Below, one piece after another: positions 58,507 through 64,000 of a DNA stretch of 64,000 bases (positions within the stretch are counted from its first letter, which is position 1; every line of letters starts with the position of its first letter). Where the stretch lies: assembly GCA_963773335.1 (NCBI GenBank), contig CAVZAT010000006.1:124001-188000 (forward strand). Direction: 5' to 3'. The DNA is from UBA4742 sp963773335. Its GTDB lineage: Bacteria > Actinomycetota > Acidimicrobiia > Acidimicrobiales > Acidimicrobilacustridaceae. The translations under genes were made by a program, and so were the position numbers. The notes under the pieces are model-generated. The model worked only from the letters and a program-made list of their open reading frames with translations. It ran no database searches and was not told the DNA's origin.

Positions 58507-59711
58507 CTACAGGCGCTCGATGATCATGGCCATGCCCTGGCCGCCACCCACGCACATGCTCTCCAAGCCGATGGTCTTGTCCGAGTCCTGGAGGCCGTTG
58601 ATGAGGGTGGTCATGATGCGGGCCCCGGTCATGCCGAAGGGATGCCCGAGGGCGATGGCGCCACCGTTCACGTTGAGCTTGCCCCAGTCGATCCCCAGGT
58701 GCTTGGCCGAGGGAACCACCTGGGCCGCGAAGGCCTCGTTGATCTCGACCAGGTCGACATCGTCGATGGTCATGCCGGCCCGCTTGAGGGCCTGACGGCA
58801 GGCCTCGATGGGACCGAGGCCCATGATCTCGGGGTTCAGACCGGTCACCCCGCTGGCCACCACCCGGGCCAGCGGGGTGAGGCCCAGCTCGGCGGCGCGG
58901 GTGTCGCTCATCACGATCACGGCCGCAGCCCCGTCGTTGAGCGGGCAGGCGTTGCCGGCGGTGATGCGTCCGTCGGGGCGGAAGACCGGCTTGAGCTTGG
59001 CCAGGCCCTCGACGGTGGTGCCGGGCCGGATGCCGTCGTCGGTGGACACGACGGTGCCGTCGGGGGTGGTGATCGGGGTGATCTCGTGTTCCCAGAAGCC
59101 GCTGCTCGAGCGCGGCGGCGGCCCGCTGCTGGCTGAGAGCGGCGAACTCGTCCATCTCCTCACGGGTGACGCCCTCGAACTCGGCCACGTTCTCGGCCGT
59201 CTGACCCATGGCGATGTAGATGTCGGGCAAGCCCTCGGCGGGCGCCCAGGCGGGCTGGCCACCTTCGGTGCGGGCCGTGGTGCGGGCCTCGGCCTCGGCG
59301 AAGCGTCGGGTTGTGCGGACCGGTGTCGGCTGCGCCGTTGCGGTAGCGGCTCACGGTCTCCACGCCGGCGGCGATGAAGATGTCGCCCTCGCCGGCCTGG
59401 ATGGCGTGGGCGGCCATGCGGATGGTCTGGAGCGAGGACGAGCAGTAGCGGTTGACGGTCACGCCCGGCACCTCGGGCATGCCGGCCAGGATGGCCACCA
59501 CCCGTGCGATGTTGTAGCCGGACTCACCGCCGGGCTGGCCACAGCCCATGATCAGGTCCTCGACCTGGTTGGGGTCGAGCGCTGGCACCTTCTCCAGCGC
59601 GGCGGTCACGATGGTGGCGGCCAGGTCGTCGGGTCGGACGTCGACCAGCGAGCCCTTGGCGGCGCGCCCGATCGGGCTGCGGGCGGTGGAGACGATCACG
59701 GCGTCGGGCAT
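58507..59711 (-). CDS. Acetyl-CoA C-acyltransferase (thiolase, frameshifted)
   Basis: About 401 aa beta-oxidation-type thiolase. DAVIVSTARSPIGRAAKGSLVDVRPDDL, nucleophile in VNRYCSSSLQTIRMA, EINEAFAAQVV, NGGAIALGHPFGMTGARI and the second Cys in SMCVGGGQGMAMIIERL. Frame changes near 59310 and 59105. Unlike the FadA6-like gene this is the general FadA type. Divergent from the LLM gene at 59850; the shared 138-nt gap holds a KstR-type box close to the LLM side. Confidence 0.85.
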
Positions 59712-59836
59712 GGTTCCCCCTGGGAGACGGCATTCGATGTGAACACGTGCGAGCGGACGCATTCTCGCCCGACCCGTGCTCGCAGCGAAAGTTCGGGCGC
59801 AAGGCAGGTCGCTTGCCGACCGGAGGGCCAGCCAAG

Positions 59837-59850
59837 TAGAACGTGTTCTA
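59837..59850. promoter_or_regulatory. KstR-type operator box, copy 1
   Basis: Perfect palindrome TAGAACGTGTTCTA matching the KstR consensus TnnAACnnGTTnnA of mycobacterial cholesterol genes. Its last A is the first base of the ATG of the LLM gene (59850-59852), so binding would cover the transcription start of a leaderless mRNA. No kstR gene is in the window. Confidence 0.65.
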
Positions 59851-60910
59851 TGTTCTCGGTGATCCGATTCGACATGCGGGCACCGGGGCTCCCACCGGCG
59901 GAAGCGCAGCGGCTGTACGCGGCCAGCCTGGAGATGAGCGAGTGGGCGGATCGGGTGGGCTTCGACATGTTGGTGCTGAGCGAGCACCATGCGGCTCCCG
60001 ATGGGTACCTGCCGTCGCCCCTGGTGCTGGGCGCGGCGGTGGCGGCCCGCACCAGCCGGATACCCATCTGGGTGTCGGCTCTGCTGGTCCCGCTCCACGA
60101 TCCGGTTCGCCTGGCCGAGGACATCGCGGTGCTCGACCTGATCAGCAACGGTCGGGTGTCCATCGTGACCGGGTCTGGGATACCGGCCGGTGGAGTACGA
60201 GCTGCTGGGTCGAGAGTGGAAGTCTCGGGGCAAGCGGCTCGACGCCTGTCTCGAGACGATGGTCAAGGCCTGGACCGGCCAGCCCTTCGAGGTCGACGGC
60301 GAGGTGGTGCAGGTCACGCCGCGACCCGTGCAGCAACCCCATCCCACGGTCATGGTGGGCGGGTCGGGCCCGGCCGCCGCTCGCCGGGCGGCCCGGTTCG
60401 GGCTCGGCTTCTTCCCCCCCGTGGGTGACGATGAGCTGGTGCAGCTCTACCGCGACGAGTGCGCAGCGGCTGGGCGTCGAGCCCGGGTGGGTGGGCCAGC
60501 CCAGAGGACCGGGCACGGTCTTCGTGTCCGAGGATCCCGACCGGCTGTGGGCTCGCATCGGCGAGCACCTGCTCCACGATGCGGTGACGTACCACTCGTG
60601 GCAGACCGATGACATCCGTTCCCACGTGAAGTCGGGGGCGACCACGGTCGACGAGTTGCGGGCCGAGGGCGTGTACCGGATCCTGACCCCCGACGAGTGC
60701 GTGGCCCTCGCCGGTGAGCTCGGACCGAACGGCTCGTTCACCCACCACCCGCTGTGCGGCGCGACGTCACCCGAGGACGGGTGGGAGAGCCTGGAGCTGT
60801 TCGCCGACCAGGTGCTGCCCCGCGTCCGCCGCGGCCGCGCCATGAGCCGTCGGCCCGTGACCTGTGCCGGCGACGCTCATCGTGGGGTCAGGAGCCGAAG
60901 GTGCCGCTAG
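59850..60910 (+). CDS. LLM-class flavin/F420-dependent oxidoreductase (frameshifted)
   Basis: About 352 aa luciferase-like monooxygenase. MFSVIRFDMRAPGLPPAEAQRLYAASLEMSEWADRVGFDMLVLSEHHAAPDGYLPSPLVLGAAVAART, then RVSIVTGLG-like turn, LLGREWKSRGKRLDACLETMVKAW and HPTVMVGGSGPAAARRAARFGLGF. Indels near 60178 and 60475. The start is fixed by homology and overlaps the KstR-type box, suggesting leaderless transcription. Overlaps the next gene by 10 nt. Steroid-related substrate is inferred from the box only. Confidence 0.8.
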
Positions 60911-61521
60911 ATCTGACTGAGCTGGTGGACCCCGGCCACACCGCGTTGGTGACCCAGGAGTGCCAGGGCGCCACTGTGGGTGCCGACGCCGCACTGCCCC
61001 AGCTGGCCGAGATCGCCCAGCGCACGGCCGTCCCCAACATCGCCCGACTGGCCGCTGGCGCCCGAGCGACCGGCGTGGTCGTGGTCCACTGCCTGGCCAT
61101 GCGCCGCGACGACGGTCGGGGCTCGAACCACAACGCCCGGTTGTTCCTGGGCATGCTCAAGACCCTCGTTCCGCTGCGGCCCGGCACGCCGGCGGTCGAG
61201 GTCGTGCCCGAGATCGGGGTGGCGGAGTCCGACCTGGTGTTGAGCCGGTTGCACGGGCTGGGACCCATGGGCGGCACCGATCTGGATCCGATCCTGCGGA
61301 ACCTCGGGGTGACCACCATCGTCGGAGTCGGCGTGTCGGTGAACGTGGCCATCCTCAACTTCGCCATGGACGCGGTGAACAACGGCTACCAGTTCGTGAT
61401 CCCCCGGGATGCGGTGGCTGGGGTGCCCCAGAGCTATGCCGACGAGGTGTTGGACAACACGCTGTCGTTGCTGGCCACCTTGACCACCACCGATGCGGTC
61501 CTGGAGGCTTGGTCGGCCTGA
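60901..61521 (+). CDS. Isochorismatase-like protein lacking the catalytic Asp and Cys
   Basis: 206 aa, intact. Fold-level motifs of the cysteine hydrolase/isochorismatase family are visible: HTALVTQECQ (where Asp-x-Gln is usual), GVVVVHCLAMRRDDGRG, LVLSRLHGLGPMGGTDLDPILRNLGVTTIVGVGVSVNVAILNFAMDAVNNGYQFVIPRDAVAG. The nucleophilic Cys of the T-x-x-C-V motif is replaced (VSVNVAI). I recall the same Cys-less form in other actinobacteria. GTG start with AGGAG nine bases before. Coupled to the LLM gene. Confidence 0.8.
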   Translation: MPLDLTELVDPGHTALVTQECQGATVGADAALPQLAEIAQRTAVPNIARLAAGARATGVVVVHCLAMRRDDGRGSNHNARLFLGMLKTLVPLRPGTPAVEVVPEIGVAESDLVLSRLHGLGPMGGTDLDPILRNLGVTTIVGVGVSVNVAILNFAMDAVNNGYQFVIPRDAVAGVPQSYADEVLDNTLSLLATLTTTDAVLEAWSA

Positions 61522-61538
61522 GGGCCCGACCTCCCAGG

Positions 61539-62141
61539 TCAGCCGGTCGTGGTGTTGGTCGGGGCCGCCTTGGTGATGGGCTGGCCGTCGAGGCCGACCA
61601 CGTACCACTGGTGATCGAGCCCCTGACCCTTGATCTCGCCGGCCAGGCCGTCGCCGGAGAACCGGTACAGCGGGTGCCCGTTGACCACCACCTGCTTGGT
61701 GACCGAGCCCGGGATGAGCACGAGCTTGAACTCGTGAGGTTGGACGGGAACGGCGCTGGCCACCCCCAGGTAGGCACCGGTGACCGGAGGCCAGGCCTTG
61801 GCGCACGCGTTCAGGCAGGTGGGAACGCCGCCGGCCGCGTCGCCGGCGTAGGCATAGAGGGTGTGGCCGGTGCCGTCGACCAGGATCGGGCCCAGTGGCG
61901 ACGAGGAGCTGGTCACCGTGGCGGTGTCGGGTGGGAAGGTGGCGTCGGTCGGTCCGGCGGTCGATCTGGTCGTGCTGGTCGACCCGGTGGCGCCGGTGGC
62001 GGTCGCCGGCGCCGGCGTGGTGGGTGCGACGCTGTGGCTCGAGCTCGAGCCACAGCCGGTCAGCGTGGCCGCCCCGACCAGACCTGCGACCACGATGGCC
62101 CCGGCTCGGGTGCGGGGGCGGGAACCGGCGGGACGGAACAT
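61539..62141 (-). CDS. Secreted lipoprotein with Lipoprotein_15-type repeats
   Basis: 200 aa, intact. Signal peptide with lipobox LTGC (Cys about residue 30), then a Ser/Thr/Pro/Ala linker of about 55 residues. The folded part has LVDGTGHTLYAYAGD and CLNACAKAWPPVTG, followed by HPLYRFSGDGLAGEIKGQG; these are the paired repeats of the Lipoprotein_15 family, which is of unknown function. Divergent from the TetR gene at 62216, sharing the gap with operator site 7. Confidence 0.85.
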   Translation of the reverse strand: MFRPAGSRPRTRAGAIVVAGLVGAATLTGCGSSSSHSVAPTTPAPATATGATGSTSTTRSTAGPTDATFPPDTATVTSSSSPLGPILVDGTGHTLYAYAGDAAGGVPTCLNACAKAWPPVTGAYLGVASAVPVQPHEFKLVLIPGSVTKQVVVNGHPLYRFSGDGLAGEIKGQGLDHQWYVVGLDGQPITKAAPTNTTTG

Positions 62142-62166
62142 GGCGCCAAACCTAGAGGGCGGGTCA

Positions 62167-62183
62167 ACTGACGAGGCGTCAGG
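62167..62183. promoter_or_regulatory. TGACG-N3-CGTCA operator, site 7
   Basis: ACTGACG-AGG-CGTCAGG with core 62169-62181, 34 nt upstream of the TetR start at 62216 and 27 nt upstream of the lipoprotein start at 62141. Position next to a TetR gene is what an autoregulatory site would show. Confidence 0.6.
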
Positions 62184-62215
62184 TCGCCGGGTGGTGCCGA
62201 CTAACGTGGCGGGGA

Positions 62216-62929
62216 ATGAGCGCGCAGCCCGGTTCTGACCGCCTGGCGCTGGTGGCGGCCGGCGAGGGCTCTCAAGCCAGCACCGACGAGGAGCTGCGGG
62301 CGGCCGATGGGCGGGTGCCGGGCCGACGAGGCCGCGCCACCCGCCAACGCCTGCTCGACGAGACCGCAGAGATGCTGCGGGCCAGCAACTACCGCGATCT
62401 CAAGGTGGTGGACATCGCCAGGGGTGCGGGGACCTCACCGGCCACCTTCTACCAGTACTTCCCCGAGGTCGAGTCGGCCATCCTGGTGTTGGCCGAAGAG
62501 ATGGCGCACGAGGGCGCGGTCCTGCCCGCCATCGTGCGCGACGGGCAGTGGCGCGGCCGCTCCGCCTACCCCACCGCCGAGTCCCTGGTGGACGGCTTCT
62601 TCGACTTCTGGGAGAGCCACCGGTCGGTGATGCGGGTGGTGGACCTGGCCACCGAGGAGGGCGACCAGCGGTTCCGCAACATCCGCACCCGCCTGCTCAA
62701 CGAGGTGGTGGTGGCGCTGGCCGAGGTCATCGGCCGCAACCGGGGGAAGGGGCATCCGGTGGACCTGGACCCGATGGCCAGCGCCGGCGTGCTGGTGGCC
62801 ATGCTGGCCACGGTGGCCGGGCACCGCTACGGCTTCGAGTTCTGGGGCATCCGCACCGGCGACACCCGCCGGAGCATGGCCCGCATCATCCACACCACCG
62901 TCACCGGCCAGAAGCCGCCGGCTCCCTGA
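62216..62929 (+). CDS. TetR-family regulator, candidate for the TGACG-N3-CGTCA regulon
   Basis: 237 aa, intact. A hydrophilic N-terminal extension of about 35 residues precedes the HTH: RGRATRQRLLDETAEMLRASNYRDLKVVDIARGAGTSPATFYQYFPEVESAILVLAEEM. The ligand domain is about 140 aa. The TGACG-N3-CGTCA palindrome lies 34 nt upstream, and six more occur upstream of lipid genes in the window. The regulator-site link is inference. Confidence 0.88.
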   Translation: MSAQPGSDRLALVAAGEGSQASTDEELRAADGRVPGRRGRATRQRLLDETAEMLRASNYRDLKVVDIARGAGTSPATFYQYFPEVESAILVLAEEMAHEGAVLPAIVRDGQWRGRSAYPTAESLVDGFFDFWESHRSVMRVVDLATEEGDQRFRNIRTRLLNEVVVALAEVIGRNRGKGHPVDLDPMASAGVLVAMLATVAGHRYGFEFWGIRTGDTRRSMARIIHTTVTGQKPPAP

Positions 62930-62946
62930 ACGGGATCCGAACCCAA

Positions 62947-63147
62947 CTACTGCGGTTCGGGGGGCCGTTCGGCGTCGTCGAGCTCCTGGCGGCGGGCCCG
63001 GTCGGCGATGGATCCCCGTCGGAAGAAGAGGAACAGGCACACCGCGATCACGGCCAGGACCACGACCACGACGATGACGTCGGCCAGCCCACCGGAGCGG
63101 CCCTGGCCGGGCGGCACCTGCATCGTCGCGGCGAACAGCTCATCCAC
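62947..63147 (-). CDS. Small single-pass membrane protein
   Basis: 66 aa. One hydrophobic helix (ADVIVVVVVLAVIAVCLFLFF, about residues 22-42) followed by basic residues (RRGSIADRARRQ), giving a cytoplasmic C-terminus. The stop lies 17 nt after the convergent TetR stop. GC3 supports coding. Function unknown. Confidence 0.6.
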   Translation of the reverse strand: MDELFAATMQVPPGQGRSGGLADVIVVVVVLAVIAVCLFLFFRRGSIADRARRQELDDAERPPEPQ

Positions 63148-63211
63148 CCTGGCACCGTAACCTCGGGCGCGACCGCTTCAGCGGTCGATCCATCCGGGCT
63201 CGGCGCGGAAC

Positions 63212-63225
63212 TAGAACGTGTTCTA
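63212..63225. promoter_or_regulatory. KstR-type operator box, copy 2
   Basis: Same perfect 14-bp palindrome TAGAACGTGTTCTA as at 59837, here within AACTAGAACGTGTTCTACAG. It ends 11 nt before the ATG of the LLM gene at 63237 and two bases before an in-frame GTG at 63228. Confidence 0.68.
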
Positions 63226-63236
63226 CAGTGACCGCC

Positions 63237-64000
63237 ATGCCGGACTCGATCCCGCCCGAGACGCTCGTGTACGGCATGCAGCTGCCGATCCAGTCGCAGA
63301 GCACGATCTACGCCGAGTCCTGGGAAGCCTCGGCCGGCGCGGCCGAGCTGGCCGACATCGCCCGGGCCGCCGACCGCAACGGCTTCTGGTACCTGGCCGT
63401 GTGCGACCACGTGGCCATCCCCCGTCCACTGGACGAGAAGATGGGCACCTCCTGGTACGACACCATCGCCACGCTGGGCTGGCTGGCCGGCATCACCGAG
63501 CACGTCCGGCTCATGAGCCACGTCTACGTGCTGCCCTACCGCCACCCGCTGATGACGGCCAAGGCCTTCCTGACCCTCGACGAGCTCAGCGAGGGTCGGG
63601 CCCTGCTCGGGGTCGGTGCCGGCCACGTGCAATCCGAGTTCGAGTTGCTGGGTGTCGACTTCGAACACCGGGGGCGTGTCCTCGACGACGCCATCGACGT
63701 GGTGCGTGCCGCCTTCTTCGACGAGTACCCCGACGTCTCCACCCCGACGGTGACGGTGGCCGGTGCCGGGCTGCGCCCCCGTCCGCGCCAAGCCGGCGGT
63801 CCGCCCATCTGGGTGGGCGGGTCGTCGAGGCGGGCCCTGCGCCGGGCCGCGGACAAGGGGGACGGCTGGCTGCCCCAGGGACCGCCGCCCGACGGCGTTC
63901 GCGCCGCGGTCGCGTGGATGGCCGAGCGCCGCCACGAGAACGGGCGGGCTGACCTGCCCTTCGCCATCGGCGGCAACTCCGAGGTCCTCTATGTCGGGGA
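63237..64000 (+). CDS. LLM-class F420-dependent oxidoreductase (partial, runs off the end)
   Basis: Open from 63237 to the window edge (254 codons seen). MPDSIPPETLVYGMQLPIQSQSTIYAESWEASAGAAELADIARAADRNGFWYLAVCDHVAIP, then LDELSEGRALLGVGAGHVQSEFELLGVDFEHRGRVLDDAIDVV and PPIWVGGSSRRALRRAADKGDGWLP are standard for the family. No frame change. A GTG at 63228 would add three residues. Under a KstR-type box, like the LLM gene at 59850. Confidence 0.85.
   Translation, partial: MPDSIPPETLVYGMQLPIQSQSTIYAESWEASAGAAELADIARAADRNGFWYLAVCDHVAIPRPLDEKMGTSWYDTIATLGWLAGITEHVRLMSHVYVLPYRHPLMTAKAFLTLDELSEGRALLGVGAGHVQSEFELLGVDFEHRGRVLDDAIDVVRAAFFDEYPDVSTPTVTVAGAGLRPRPRQAGGPPIWVGGSSRRALRRAADKGDGWLPQGPPPDGVRAAVAWMAERRHENGRADLPFAIGGNSEVLYVG

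Noticed and set aside
59722..59830. A third KstR box (GTGAACACGTGCG) or a KstR2 box (GCAAG-N8-CTTGC) in the thiolase/LLM gap
   Set aside because: The first lacks the conserved GTT half and outer T/A, the second has a spacer of 8 instead of 2; neither fits the known consensus.

Overview
The window is about 70% GC with strong GC third-position bias, GTG and TTG starts, and gene content of a free-living high-GC Gram-positive bacterium. The best fit is the class Acidimicrobiia (Actinomycetota). The order LMW phosphatase - wecA - atpZ/atpI - atpBEFHAGDC matches actinobacterial genomes. AtpF has the signal-like N-terminus with a Cys pair that I associate with this class. The rest is dominated by CoA-linked lipid and steroid catabolism. 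Taxonomy is inference; there is no rRNA or tRNA in the window.

Layout. 0-2 kb: a gene tail, a thiolase and a phosphatase. 2-12 kb: wecA, a redoxin-like gene and the complete F-type ATP synthase operon. 12-23 kb: PPK2, a 2H phosphoesterase, Dabb, SDR, MBL hydrolase, acyl-CoA synthetase, NTF2-like, MaoC-like, a large acyltransferase-SGNH protein, acyl-CoA dehydrogenase and SDR. 23-26 kb: membrane protein, tandem RNA-type hairpins and a thiolase/DUF35 pair. 26-35 kb: secreted sedolisin peptidase, methyltransferase, YihY, DUF2252, TPR protein. 34-39 kb: divergent SDR and echA20-ipdA-ipdB-ipdC, the steroid C/D-ring opening cluster. 39-46 kb: transglutaminase, RNHCP, acetyltransferase, and a TetR-TetR-P450-flavin oxygenase operon. 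46-52 kb: amidohydrolase, two glycosyltransferases, antiporter. 52-58 kb: paired acyl-CoA dehydrogenases, FadA6-like thiolase, LLM oxidoreductase, Rv3548c-like SDR. 58-64 kb: glycosyltransferase, thiolase, two KstR-box-associated LLM oxidoreductases, a cysteine-less isochorismatase-like protein, lipoprotein and TetR.

How it fits together. Seven palindromes of the form TGACG-N3-CGTCA (one degenerate) lie just upstream of lipid-catabolism genes and of a TetR gene, suggesting one regulon. Two KstR-type boxes (TAGAACGTGTTCTA) precede the two LLM genes. Together with EchA20/IpdABC, a FadE pair, FadA6 and a P450 this points to sterol or steroid degradation.

Caution. About half of the genes, including atpF, atpH, atpA and atpD, contain one or more single-base indels, often at short G or C runs. 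They are most simply read as uncorrected sequencing errors. I annotate such genes over their full reconstructed span and say so. Two small insertions near ipdB (an 85-nt hairpin-rich block inside the gene and a palindromic element flanked by a 21-nt duplication after it) are not of that kind and deserve attention.
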